In this document: piece after piece, positions 35,654-44,649 of the stretch
Layout of the letters: the number at the start of each line of letters is the position of its first letter
How positions within the stretch are numbered: position 1 is the stretch's first letter
NCBI GenBank assembly: GCA_002298785.1
Contig: DBMR01000056.1
Location: forward strand, 1 to 64,000
Length of the DNA stretch: 64,000 nucleotides
Reading direction: 5' to 3'
DNA from: Verrucomicrobia subdivision 3 bacterium UBA693
GTDB taxonomy: Bacteria; Verrucomicrobiota; Verrucomicrobiia; Limisphaerales; UBA8199
Notes under the pieces: generated by a model
Databases searched by the model: none
Told to the model about the DNA's origin: nothing
Seen by the model: the letters and a program-made list of their open reading frames with translations, nothing else
Program-made: the position numbers and the translations under genes

Positions 35654-38005
35654 ATGGAAGAGAAGATTCTGCATTTACTGGCCCGGCCCGATTATTCGCC
35701 CCTGGACGCCCGAACTATTTTTGCCCGCTTGATGCTCCTGCCTTCGCAGCGACCGGAACTGCTGCGCGCGCTGCATCGCCTGGAAAAGGCGGGCCGAATT
35801 GCCCGCATCAAGAAGGGAACCTGCTACGCCCTGGCCCTCGAGGCTGACCTGGTGCCCGGACGCATCCGCATGAACCGCCAAGGTGTCGGCTTCCTCCAAC
35901 CGGACGATCCGCGGTTGCCCGCCATCCGCGTCCCGCAGGATGCAACCGGCACCTCGATGCATGGGGACAAAGTGTTGGTGCGGCGGGATGTGAAACCCCG
36001 CCCCGGAGGACGTTCGCGCGATGAAGACACTGGTCGCGTTGTTCGTGTACTCGATAAAGCTCGAGTGCAACTCGTGGGCACGCTGCAACAGGGGCGCCAG
36101 TTCCTTTTCGTCATTCCCGACGATCCCCGGATCACCCAGGATATCCTCGTTCCGCCAGCGACCGATGTCGGCCGCCCAGCCCGCCCCGGCGATAAGGTGG
36201 TGGTCGAACTCAAGGAGTGGACGCACCGACATGCCAGCCCGGAGGGTGAAATCGTGGAGGTGCTTGGCCCCCCGGATGCCGAGGGCGTGGATATGCTCGC
36301 GGTAATCCGAAACTACGGTCTGCACCTGCACTTCCCCAAACCCGTCCTGCGGGAAGCGCACGCCATCGGTACCGAGGTGAAACCGGCGGATATCGTGGGC
36401 CGGGTGGATTGTCGCCTCCACCAGGTGATAACTATTGACCCACATGACGCCAAGGACTTCGACGACGCCTTTTGCTTGCAGCGCTTGGACCAGGATCATT
36501 GGAAATTGTGGGTGCATATCGCGGATGTCTCTCATTACGTTAAGCCCGGTACCGCCCTGGACCTGGAGGCCGCCCGGCGCGGAAATTCCACTTACCTGGT
36601 GGACCGCGTCATCCCGATGCTTCCCGAGGCGCTCAGCAATGAGCTTTGCTCGCTAAAGCCCGGCGTGGACCGGCTCACCAAATGCGTCGAGTTCGTTCTG
36701 TCCCCATCGGGCGCGGTCGTGCGCACGCAGTTCTACGCCGCGGTGATCCGTTCGCAGCGTCGCTACAGTTATGAAGAGGCATTCGCCGCGCTGCAACGTC
36801 CGCCGACGGACCCCATCGAGAGCATGCTCCACCAGGCGCACGCCCTCGCTCAAAAGGTGCGCCGCGCCCGATTCCTGGCGGGCTCATTGGACCTGGACTT
36901 TCCCGAAACCAAAATTCGGCTGCGGGAGAATGGTTCAATCGACCGGATTGAAAAGGTGGTAAATGATCATGCCCACCAATTGATTGAGGAATTCATGTTG
37001 CTGGCCAACGAAGCCGTGGCCACCCGGTTGATGAGCCTTAACCGCCCGGCCCTCTACCGCATCCATGAACCACCCGACAACAGTCGGCTGCAGGAATTTC
37101 GCGAGGAGGTGCTCAGCCACTTCATCCCGTGTGGCAACCTTTCCCTTAAACGCGAGGTTCAGAAATTACTTGAGAAACTGAACCACTTGCCCATCGGGCC
37201 GGCGCTCAAGATCGGCTTTCTCAAGTCACTGATGCGTGCCCGTTACGCAGTCGAACCCCTCGGACATTATGGATTGGCCAAGCCCAAATACACCCATTTC
37301 ACCTCGCCAATTCGGCGTTACGCCGACCTGGTGGTGCACCGCGCGCTGTTTCAAAGGACCGGCGAGGGTCTCGGGACGAAATCCTTGACGGAAATCGCCG
37401 ATCACCTCTCGGTCACCGAACGCAACTCCGACGACGCCGAGCGGGACAGCCGGGACGTGAAGCTCATGGCCTACCTCGATTCGCTCTGCAAAACGAGAGC
37501 TGCTCTATCCTTTCCGGCGCTCGTCACCGACGTACGAAACTTCGGCTTCTTTGTGGAACTCGAGCAACTCGGCATGAGCGGGCTGGTTCCGCTTTCCGGC
37601 ATAGGCGATGAATTCTACCAATTCGATGGCACTCACGGACGTCTCGTCGGGCGCCGCACCCGCCGCGTCATCCAATTGGGCGACCGCGTGCGGGTCAGGC
37701 CCAGCAAAGTCGATCACTTCAAGAAGCAGGTGGATTTTGCACTCACCGAACCACCGCAGGCGCAGCGGTTCGATACACAGCGCCCGCCCCCAGGCCGTCA
37801 ACCTCACCTCAAAACGCCTCCGCGTCCGGGCCCCGCGCGGCCATCCCCTATCCAGCGATCACGCCAGTTCCAGCGCCCCACCGATGTGCCGGGCAGCCCT
37901 GCAAACCGCCGGCAACAACGCGATCAGCAGCAGCGCCGTCCACACGGAAAATCCCAACGTCGTCATGGGCACTCGCCCCCCGGAGCGCCCCGACGCCGAG
38001 GATGA
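35654..38005 (+). CDS. rnr: Ribonuclease R
   Basis: A processive 3'-to-5' exoribonuclease for structured RNA, cytoplasmic. In order: an N-terminal winged-helix-like segment (residues 1-60), cold-shock-like OB domains (GRIRMNRQGVGFLQPDD and following), and the RNB catalytic domain. The four acidic metal ligands lie in TIDPHDAKDFDDAF at about residue 260, with NELCSLKPGVDRL further on. An S1 domain follows at about 621-700 (FPALVTDVRNFGFFVEL). The tail is long and rich in Arg, Gln and Pro, as in many RNase R proteins. Length (783) is normal. A NUDIX gene follows 53 bases downstream on the same strand. Confidence 0.95.
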   Translation: MEEKILHLLARPDYSPLDARTIFARLMLLPSQRPELLRALHRLEKAGRIARIKKGTCYALALEADLVPGRIRMNRQGVGFLQPDDPRLPAIRVPQDATGTSMHGDKVLVRRDVKPRPGGRSRDEDTGRVVRVLDKARVQLVGTLQQGRQFLFVIPDDPRITQDILVPPATDVGRPARPGDKVVVELKEWTHRHASPEGEIVEVLGPPDAEGVDMLAVIRNYGLHLHFPKPVLREAHAIGTEVKPADIVGRVDCRLHQVITIDPHDAKDFDDAFCLQRLDQDHWKLWVHIADVSHYVKPGTALDLEAARRGNSTYLVDRVIPMLPEALSNELCSLKPGVDRLTKCVEFVLSPSGAVVRTQFYAAVIRSQRRYSYEEAFAALQRPPTDPIESMLHQAHALAQKVRRARFLAGSLDLDFPETKIRLRENGSIDRIEKVVNDHAHQLIEEFMLLANEAVATRLMSLNRPALYRIHEPPDNSRLQEFREEVLSHFIPCGNLSLKREVQKLLEKLNHLPIGPALKIGFLKSLMRARYAVEPLGHYGLAKPKYTHFTSPIRRYADLVVHRALFQRTGEGLGTKSLTEIADHLSVTERNSDDAERDSRDVKLMAYLDSLCKTRAALSFPALVTDVRNFGFFVELEQLGMSGLVPLSGIGDEFYQFDGTHGRLVGRRTRRVIQLGDRVRVRPSKVDHFKKQVDFALTEPPQAQRFDTQRPPPGRQPHLKTPPRPGPARPSPIQRSRQFQRPTDVPGSPANRRQQRDQQQRRPHGKSQRRHGHSPPGAPRRRG

Positions 38006-38058
38006 ATTGTCGCTTGCCCCTCCGGGGTAATGGCTTAAGCTTCTCATCAGTATTGTTG

Positions 38059-38481
38059 ATGAAAATTGCATATGGTGGCGTGGTCATAAACCAGGAAGGC
38101 AAAGTGCTCCTGCGCAAACCGTGGGGCACTCCCGGCTTGACTCTGTGGACCTTCGCCAAAGGAAAGCCGGAACCGGGCGAAACCATGGAGGCCACCGCCC
38201 TCCGGGAAGTCCTCGAGGAAACCGGTATTGAAGCCCGGGTGCTGAAACGGATCCCTGGGGAATACGTCGGCAACGAAAGCCAGAGCGAGTATTTCCTGAT
38301 GGCCCCGGTGCGGGACCACGGTAAGTTCGACCAGGAAACCGAGGCGGTCGTCTGGGCCACGCGGGCCGAAGCTGAGGAACTGATTTCCCTGACCGCGAAG
38401 GACGCCCGACGCGTGCGTGATCTGCAACTACTCGACGAGGCCTACGCGTTGTTTAACTGCCTTCCCGGCCCGACCGTGTGA
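38059..38481 (+). CDS. NUDIX hydrolase
   Basis: A 140-residue NUDIX-fold pyrophosphohydrolase. The NUDIX box is complete: the sequence GKPEPGETMEATALREVLEE followed by TGI fits the G-x5-E-x7-R-E-U-x-E-E-x-G-U pattern and supplies the metal-binding glutamates. The ATG at 38059 places the first beta-strand (KIAYGGVVINQEGKVLL) correctly; the frame opens earlier at 38002 without homology. Substrate is not predictable from the box alone; mutagenic nucleotides or dinucleoside polyphosphates are family options. It lies between RNase R and the S41-like gene. Confidence 0.9.
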   Translation: MKIAYGGVVINQEGKVLLRKPWGTPGLTLWTFAKGKPEPGETMEATALREVLEETGIEARVLKRIPGEYVGNESQSEYFLMAPVRDHGKFDQETEAVVWATRAEAEELISLTAKDARRVRDLQLLDEAYALFNCLPGPTV

Positions 38482-38562
38482 GCAAAAAGTCGCCTAAATC
38501 ATCGCCACGGCGCTTCCCGCGCGACTTTACAAGGCCGCCTTTATCACGCAACTTATCGCGCA

Positions 38563-39600
38563 ATGTTACCGATAGGTAAAAACTTGATTGCGGCCGGGTT
38601 TGCCGGCGCGCTGCTGGTGCTGAGGCTCCCCGTTGGCTTTGCCCAGGAACGCAGCCAGGCGGTGGACGAGGTCTATGATTTGATCCGGACCAATTTGACA
38701 GGCTTTAGCCCGGCGGAGATCGAACGAACCGCAGTCACCGGGTTGGTGGCGGTTTTTGGCCCTCACGTGCAATTAGTCTACCCTTCCACCGCTGGGGAGG
38801 ATATCGCCGCAGTTCTCAAGACTCAGGTGTATGACGGGGAAATCGGGTACGTGCGCGTTGGACGCGTGACCGAAGATTTTGCCGACTCCCTGCGCAAGGC
38901 TTACGAAGGCTTAACGCGGAGCAACAAACTCTCCGGCCTGGTGCTCGATCTCCGCTATGTGAATCGCGGGGATTACGCGGCCGCAGTAGCAGCGGCAGAC
39001 CTCTTCCTCCACGAGGAACGTCCGTTGTTGGATTGGGGTAACGGCTTTGTGAAGTCCAAAGCCAACGAAGCGGCCATAAGGGTGCCGGCTACGGTGCTCA
39101 TCAATGGACAGACGGCAGGGGCGGCGGAAGCACTCGCGGCCATGATTCGCATGACCGGCACCGGACTGTTGCTGGGAACCAAAACCTCGGGACAAGCCGT
39201 TATTACCAGGGAATTCAAGCTGACCAGCGGCGGCACGCTGGCCATTGCCACCGCACCGGTGAAACTCGGCGACGGTTCGCCCATGCCGATTCATGGTGTG
39301 TCGCCTGACATCGCCGTCGCCTTGCCGGCGAAAGCTCAAGCCGCCTGGTATGCGGATCCATTCGCCGCGCTCTCGTCCATCACTGGCGCGCGGCTGACCG
39401 GGACCAATGCAGTCCGTCGCACCCGCTTTGGCGAGGCGGAACTGGTTAAGGGTAAACGCGAAGGCTTTCCGACCGATGCAGAACTCATTTCCGCCCCCGC
39501 CGCGTCGGACCCGGAGAAACCGGTGATACGCGATCCCATGCTGGCCAGGGCCTTGGACGTGCTGAAAGGACTGGCCTTGGTTCGTCAGGGGCGTTCGTAG
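38563..39600 (+). CDS. S41 peptidase homologue lacking the catalytic dyad
   Basis: A 345-residue exported protein (signal peptide ending near VGFAQ) with the fold of C-terminal-processing (CtpA-like) proteases. The core strands are clear: IGYVRVGRVTEDFADSLRKA, LSGLVLDLRYVNRGDY, PATVLINGQTAGAAEALAAM and GTGLLLGTKTSGQAVI. At the nucleophile position of the usual GTASASE block the sequence reads QTAGAAE, with Gly186 instead of Ser. At the general-base lysine of the FGKG block it reads SGQ, with Gln211 in place of Lys; the 25-residue spacing matches that of the family dyad. No PDZ domain is recognisable. It is probably a non-catalytic binding protein. Confidence 0.82.
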   Translation: MLPIGKNLIAAGFAGALLVLRLPVGFAQERSQAVDEVYDLIRTNLTGFSPAEIERTAVTGLVAVFGPHVQLVYPSTAGEDIAAVLKTQVYDGEIGYVRVGRVTEDFADSLRKAYEGLTRSNKLSGLVLDLRYVNRGDYAAAVAAADLFLHEERPLLDWGNGFVKSKANEAAIRVPATVLINGQTAGAAEALAAMIRMTGTGLLLGTKTSGQAVITREFKLTSGGTLAIATAPVKLGDGSPMPIHGVSPDIAVALPAKAQAAWYADPFAALSSITGARLTGTNAVRRTRFGEAELVKGKREGFPTDAELISAPAASDPEKPVIRDPMLARALDVLKGLALVRQGRS

Positions 39601-39662
39601 TCGGATTTCCCGGTTGACGATTCGCCCCGGTCGACCCAAGTTTGAGCGCTTACTAGTTTTTA

Positions 39663-41825
39663 ATGAAGACCATTCTATTTATCTGCACCGGCAATATTTG
39701 CCGCAGCCCAATGGCCGAAGGCATCTTCCGGGCCGCGGTGAAAGGCCGAGGCGATTACCGCGTGCTGTCCGCGGGTTTGGGCGCCCTTGAAGGGCAACCG
39801 CCCAGCACACACGCGCTGCGCGCGGTCCAGGAATTGGGCATCGATATCTCCGCTCAGCGCAGCCGGATGCTCACCCCGGAATTGGTCAATGAAGCGGATT
39901 ACATTTTCGGCATGACCCACAGTCACATCGACACGGTCATGATGCTCTATCCGCAAGCCGCGGAGAAAACCTTCCTGTTGCGGGATTTCGACGAGACCCT
40001 GGATGTTTTTGAAAAGGATATCAGCGATCCGATCGGCGGTTCGCTCGAGGTATATCTGAATTGCCGGGATCAAATTGAACAGGGCATCGCGTCCCTGCTC
40101 AAGTTCATCGAAAAGAACCAGCCGCAAGCTGGTCAAACCGGACAGCCCGTGACTGTGGTGATGGGCGCCGACCACGGCGGTTTCGAGATGAAGGAATTCA
40201 TCAAACAGCAACTTCAGCAAAAAGGCGTCAGCGTTGCGGACCTGGGCGCTACTTCCAAGGAGCCTTCGGATTATCCCGATTTTGCGCTCCCGGTGGCGCG
40301 CGAAGTCGCTTCGCACCGCGCGGAAGTCGGCATTCTCTTTTGCACGACCGGCATTGGCATGAGTATTGCCGCGAACAAAGTGCCGGGCGTGCGCGCGGCC
40401 CTGGTGCAAGATGAAGAGCTCGCCTCGCTCTCGCGGCGGCACAACAATGCGAACGTGCTTTGCCTGCCCGGCCGCAAACTCTCCGCCACGCAAGCCCTCA
40501 AAATCGTCGAAATTTTTCTGAAAACCAAATTTGAAGGCGGCCGCCACGAGCGCCGCGTCAACAAGATGGAAAACCTAAATCATCCCCAGGATTTGTCTTT
40601 GTCCGCAGTGGATCCCGAAATCGCGGCCATCATCGAGCATGAACGCCTGCGCCAGCAGGAAAACATCGAGCTGATCGCCAGCGAGAACTTCACCAGCCCC
40701 GCCGTGATGGAGGCGCAGGGGTCCGTGCTGACGAACAAATACGCCGAAGGTTACCCTAAGAAGCGCTGGTACGGCGGCTGCGAAAATGTGGACCAGGCGG
40801 AGCAGTTGGCCATCGATCGTTCGCGGAAACTTTTCGGGGCGGAGCACGCCAACGTGCAGCCGCACTCCGGCAGCGGAGCCAACATGGCGGTCTACTTCGC
40901 TTTCCTCAAGCCCGGCGACAAGATGCTGACCATGGACTTGTCCCATGGCGGCCACCTGACGCACGGCAACAAAGCCAACTTTTCGGGAAAATTCTTCGAG
41001 ATCGTCCACTACGGTGTCGGCAAAGAGGATGAACGGATTGACTATGATCAACTGGCCGCCATGGCACAACAGCACCGGCCTAAAATGATCACCGTCGGGG
41101 CCAGCGCCTACCCGCGCATCATCAACTTCGAGCGCATGGGTGAAATCTCCCGCGAGGTGGGCGCCTACCTGTTGGCGGACATCGCCCATATCGCAGGCCT
41201 GGTCGCCGCGGGCCTCCACCCCAGTCCGGTGCCGCACGCTGATTTCGTCACCACCACCACCCACAAGACGCTGCGCGGACCGCGCGGCGGCTTGATTCTT
41301 TGCCGGGAGAAATACGCCAAAGAGATCGATTCCCAGGCGTTCCCCGGAATCCAGGGGGGGCCGCTCATGCACGTGATTGCGGCCAAGGCCGTCTGCTTCC
41401 ATGAAGCCGCCCAGCCATCGTTCCGAGCGTACCAGGAACAGCTCTTGAAAAACGCCAAGTCGTTGGCCGAGGGTATGCGCCGCAATGGTTTCCGCCTCGT
41501 GAGCGGCGGCACCGATAACCATTTGATGCTCGTGGATGTAGGCGGAAAAGGACTGACCGGCAAGGACTGCCAGGCAGCACTCGATGAGGCCGGCATCACC
41601 GTAAACAAGAATACCATCCCCTTCGAGACCCGTTCCCCCTTCCAGGCCAGCGGCATCCGACTCGGCACCCCCGCCGTGACCACCCGCGGCATGAAAGAGG
41701 CCGAAATGGCAGCAATCGCCGACATGATCAGCGAAGCGCTCATGGATATTAAGAACCTTGACACTTTGGCCAAGGTGCGGCAACGTGTGCGTGAACTTAC
41801 AGCAAGATTTCCCTTGCCGTACTGA
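39663..41825 (+). CDS. glyA: Fusion: low-molecular-weight phosphatase, RpiB and serine hydroxymethyltransferase
   Basis: One uninterrupted frame of 720 codons encodes three enzymes. Residues 1-155 are a low-molecular-weight protein-phosphatase domain with the P-loop CTGNICRS (Cys8, Arg14) and a DPIGG acid loop. Residues 163-301 are ribose-5-phosphate isomerase B, with ADHGG, the catalytic cysteine in CTTGIGMSIAANK (Cys227) and a conserved His near 260. Residues 302-720 are serine hydroxymethyltransferase, with LIASENF, the PLP lysine in THKTLRGPRGG (Lys535) and the usual C-terminus. The gene symbol reflects the largest part. An internal ATG at 40566 lies exactly at the RpiB/SHMT joint, with no strong ribosome-binding site before it, so a separate SHMT could also be made. 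Bacillus has the same functions in order as separate genes. Confidence 0.93.
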   Translation: MKTILFICTGNICRSPMAEGIFRAAVKGRGDYRVLSAGLGALEGQPPSTHALRAVQELGIDISAQRSRMLTPELVNEADYIFGMTHSHIDTVMMLYPQAAEKTFLLRDFDETLDVFEKDISDPIGGSLEVYLNCRDQIEQGIASLLKFIEKNQPQAGQTGQPVTVVMGADHGGFEMKEFIKQQLQQKGVSVADLGATSKEPSDYPDFALPVAREVASHRAEVGILFCTTGIGMSIAANKVPGVRAALVQDEELASLSRRHNNANVLCLPGRKLSATQALKIVEIFLKTKFEGGRHERRVNKMENLNHPQDLSLSAVDPEIAAIIEHERLRQQENIELIASENFTSPAVMEAQGSVLTNKYAEGYPKKRWYGGCENVDQAEQLAIDRSRKLFGAEHANVQPHSGSGANMAVYFAFLKPGDKMLTMDLSHGGHLTHGNKANFSGKFFEIVHYGVGKEDERIDYDQLAAMAQQHRPKMITVGASAYPRIINFERMGEISREVGAYLLADIAHIAGLVAAGLHPSPVPHADFVTTTTHKTLRGPRGGLILCREKYAKEIDSQAFPGIQGGPLMHVIAAKAVCFHEAAQPSFRAYQEQLLKNAKSLAEGMRRNGFRLVSGGTDNHLMLVDVGGKGLTGKDCQAALDEAGITVNKNTIPFETRSPFQASGIRLGTPAVTTRGMKEAEMAAIADMISEALMDIKNLDTLAKVRQRVRELTARFPLPY

Positions 41826-41967
41826 AGGGTGAATTAACCCTTGCAGCGCTCCCGAGTAACGGTGAATTGAGAGATTCCATTTCTTTGACCGCCTTCGGTG
41901 CGAGTCATACCCGCCAGCCGGGCTCTATTGCTTTCCCTGCTGACATTTGCATTAACCATTTTGAAGT

Positions 41968-43611
41968 ATGCCACGAGCCACAACGAAAAAGGCCAAAGCC
42001 AAAGCGCCGAAAGCCGCAAAAGCCGCGGAACCATCCGCCGTAGCGGAACCGCCCGCACCCATAGCCGCCCCTGAACCCGCTCCAGAGCGAGCTGCGACCG
42101 CCTATCCGGAAGTGCTGCAGCCGCCCACCTCGCCGATTGAACCCAAAGGCGAGGATAAAGCCGAAGCCCGCCCCGCCGGCCCCGACCGGTCGAGGGGCAA
42201 GGATCGCGATAAAGGCCGTGGCCCACAGCGCGCACCGCAACCGGCTCCCGCGCGCGCACCGCAGCCTGAGCCCGAACCTGATTACGAGGCGCCGGCTCCC
42301 CAAAACCGGGCTCCGGCTCCGTCCGGCAACGAAAAGGACCACATCGCCGCATCACTGAACATCGCCAAACTGCAAGCGATGTCCATGGGCGACCTCAACC
42401 AGATGGCGCGCGAACTGGGCGTGGAAAATTTCGGCACCATGCGCAAGCACGAGGTGATTTTCCACATTTTACAGAAGAACGCCGAACGCGCTGGCGTGCT
42501 CTTCTCGGAAGGCGTCCTCGAGGTTCTTCCCGAGGGTTTCGGCTTCCTGCGCTCCCAGAGCTTTAACTATCTTCCGTGCCCCGAGGACATCTACGTTTCT
42601 CCGTCACAGATCCGCCGCTTTGATCTCCAGACCGGCAATCTAATCGCCGGCCAGATTCGTCCCCCGAAGGAAAAAGAGCGCTTCTTCGCCCTGCTCAAAG
42701 TTGAAGCGGTGGATCAGGAAGATCCGGATAAGGCCAAAGACAAGACCCACTTTGACAACCTGACACCGCTGTTCCCGAATAAGCGGTTTATTCTGGAAAC
42801 TGGCGCTGACGAGTTGTCCACCCGCGTGCTGGACCTGGTCTGCCCCATCGGCAAAGGCACCCGCGGCTTGATCGTGGCCCCGCCCCGCACCGGTAAGACC
42901 GTGCTCATGCAGAAGCTGGCGAACGCCATCCTGAAGAACAATCCGGAGGCCTACCTTTTCATTCTGCTGATCGACGAGCGCCCCGAGGAAGTCACCGACA
43001 TGGAGCGCACCTGCCGTGGAGCCGAAGTCATTAGCTCCACGTTTGATGAACCGCCCGAGCGCCATGTGCAGGTGGCGGAAATGGTCATCGAAAAGGCCAA
43101 GCGCATGATCGAGCACAAACGCGACGTGGTAATCCTCCTCGATTCCATCACCCGCCTCGCCCGTGCTTACAACACCGTCCAGCCCCACTCCGGGAAGATT
43201 CTCTCCGGCGGCGTGGATGCCAACGCGTTGCACAAACCCAAACGGTTCTTTGGCGCCGCCCGCAACATTGAAGAAGGCGGTTCTTTAACAATCATCGCCA
43301 CGGCCCTGGTAGACACCGGCTCCCGCATGGATGAGGTCATTTTTGAAGAGTTCAAAGGCACTGGCAATATGGAGGTGCACCTGGATCGCGCGTTGGTGGA
43401 TCGCCGTATTTTTCCGTCGATCAATATCGAGCGTTCGGGAACACGCAAGGAGGAACTCCTTTATCACCCGGACGAATACAACCGCGTCGTGATTCTGCGC
43501 CGCGCCCTCACCGGTGTCCCGCCGGTAGAGGCGATGGAACTGGTGTTGAACAAACTCAAGAAGACCGGAAGCAACATCGAGTTCCTGTTGACCATGGCGG
43601 CCATCAGCTAG
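41968..43611 (+). CDS. rho: Transcription termination factor Rho
   Basis: The hexameric RNA helicase that ends transcription. The first 115 or so residues are an added Ala/Pro/Lys-rich, low-complexity extension (KKAKAKAPKAAKAAEP and on). The Rho N-terminal helices then follow (LNIAKLQAMSMGDLNQMARE), with the OB-type RNA-binding domain EGVLEVLPEGFGFLRS. The ATPase core has Walker A in APPRTGKTVL, Walker B in VVILLDSITRLARAYN and the Q-loop region SGKILSGGVDANAL. Such extensions occur in several phyla and may affect RNA binding or phase behaviour. A strong intrinsic terminator follows 20 bases after the stop. Confidence 0.97.
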   Translation: MPRATTKKAKAKAPKAAKAAEPSAVAEPPAPIAAPEPAPERAATAYPEVLQPPTSPIEPKGEDKAEARPAGPDRSRGKDRDKGRGPQRAPQPAPARAPQPEPEPDYEAPAPQNRAPAPSGNEKDHIAASLNIAKLQAMSMGDLNQMARELGVENFGTMRKHEVIFHILQKNAERAGVLFSEGVLEVLPEGFGFLRSQSFNYLPCPEDIYVSPSQIRRFDLQTGNLIAGQIRPPKEKERFFALLKVEAVDQEDPDKAKDKTHFDNLTPLFPNKRFILETGADELSTRVLDLVCPIGKGTRGLIVAPPRTGKTVLMQKLANAILKNNPEAYLFILLIDERPEEVTDMERTCRGAEVISSTFDEPPERHVQVAEMVIEKAKRMIEHKRDVVILLDSITRLARAYNTVQPHSGKILSGGVDANALHKPKRFFGAARNIEEGGSLTIIATALVDTGSRMDEVIFEEFKGTGNMEVHLDRALVDRRIFPSINIERSGTRKEELLYHPDEYNRVVILRRALTGVPPVEAMELVLNKLKKTGSNIEFLLTMAAIS

Positions 43612-43630
43612 CTGGATTTAAGCATTACTA

Positions 43631-43676
43631 AAAACCAGCGCTGCGACGTTACGTCGCTCCGCTGGTTTTTCTTTTT
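43631..43676 (+). terminator. Rho-independent terminator after rho
   Basis: An outer stem pairs AAAACCAGCG (43631-43640) with CGCTGGTTTT (43660-43669), and an inner stem CGACG/CGTCG closes a TTA loop. A T-rich tail (TTTTTCTTTTT) follows. The adjacent gene on the minus strand ends at 43696, and the leading A-run could let the hairpin serve both strands. Confidence 0.88.
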
Positions 43677-43695
43677 CCGCCTTCAGCCTCTACGC

Positions 43696-44610
43696 TCAAC
43701 GCGCCCTTCCCGCCAAACGAGCCTGGAGCATCGCCATGTTACGCTCGATCTTCTCGACGTAACAATTCGGTCCATGGGGATACGGATGATTGAGGAAAGT
43801 ATATAAACCTTCAAAGTCCTTCTGCAGCTTAGGCAACACGAAATTGCGCCAAAACACCGGGGTCTTGGTGATCAAGTCGTCGGGGCTCTTGAAGGAGTTA
43901 ACAAAGCCGCCCTTTTCCCCGGAGAAGGCCGAAGCCTCGGCAAACTCCTCGTAAAGTATCGGGAGCTTGTCGATGTAATCGTCCGCCGCCATCTGCCCCA
44001 ATAAATCAGCGGTGGCCAAGGCAAACCCGGCGACCTGTTGTGCTTCGCTTTGAAATTCCAGATCCTTCAGGACGGTGTTCACCCCGGTGCAGAGGATCAT
44101 ATTCTGGACGGCCTTGATTTCAGAAGCTGGAAAGCCTCGATGCCCGAGCAGGAGCGCGGCAAACTCGGCGCTGCGCGTGACATGGGTGGCGGTATATTTG
44201 GCGCCCGTGCCTTGCGTGTCGCCGAAGGTCTTGAGGTAACCGGTGTCGTGCAACAAAATGGCCAGCAGGCCGAGTTCAAACTCCCGGCAGGACAGTCGCG
44301 GCACCGCTCCTAAATGGTGCCGGTTGGCCAGTAGTCGCGCGAGACAAAGCGTTCCTTGCAGCGTGTGCTCCAAGTCGTGATATTGAGCATCCACCGCCTG
44401 GTAGCCCTCGAAATGACCGGTAAAGCACTCGATTACCCACCCAAACACCATGGGCACAAAAAGCTTGTCTCCTGCCGGAAACATCCCCAGGTAAGCCGCC
44501 TGCACTGTCTCCTCGACCGCTACCGGATCTCTGGTGGCAACCGCTGTGAGCATCTGGAGCAATTCTACGCCATCCCGCCAAAATTGCACGTTGAAATCTT
44601 GTTCCACCAC
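43696..44610 (-). CDS. HD-domain protein
   Basis: A protein of about 304 residues with an HD-type metal phosphohydrolase signature: a histidine in YHDLEHTLQG followed by LLAILLHDTGYLKTFGD supplies the H...HD ligands. The start is uncertain. In-frame GTG codons lie at 44664, 44610 and 44607, and the first would overlap the divergent ABC exporter gene, so I prefer 44610. The rest is helical. The substrate is not predictable; many relatives act on nucleotides or cyclic nucleotides. No c-di-GMP-specific HD-GYP motif is present. Confidence 0.78.
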   Translation of the reverse strand: MVEQDFNVQFWRDGVELLQMLTAVATRDPVAVEETVQAAYLGMFPAGDKLFVPMVFGWVIECFTGHFEGYQAVDAQYHDLEHTLQGTLCLARLLANRHHLGAVPRLSCREFELGLLAILLHDTGYLKTFGDTQGTGAKYTATHVTRSAEFAALLLGHRGFPASEIKAVQNMILCTGVNTVLKDLEFQSEAQQVAGFALATADLLGQMAADDYIDKLPILYEEFAEASAFSGEKGGFVNSFKSPDDLITKTPVFWRNFVLPKLQKDFEGLYTFLNHPYPHGPNCYVEKIERNMAMLQARLAGRAR

Positions 44611-44649
44611 CGCATTTTGTGAATATTGTGGCTTTTGCGGTTTGTGGTC

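Noticed and set aside
38486..38528. AAAGTCGC and GCGACTTT arms between the NUDIX and S41-like genes.
   Set aside because: The loop is 27 bases long and there is no T-tract, so neither a terminator nor an operator is supported.
41825..41842. Inverted repeat AAGGGT/ACCCTT right after the triple-fusion gene.
   Set aside because: The stem is only six pairs and no T-run follows, so it is too weak to call a terminator.
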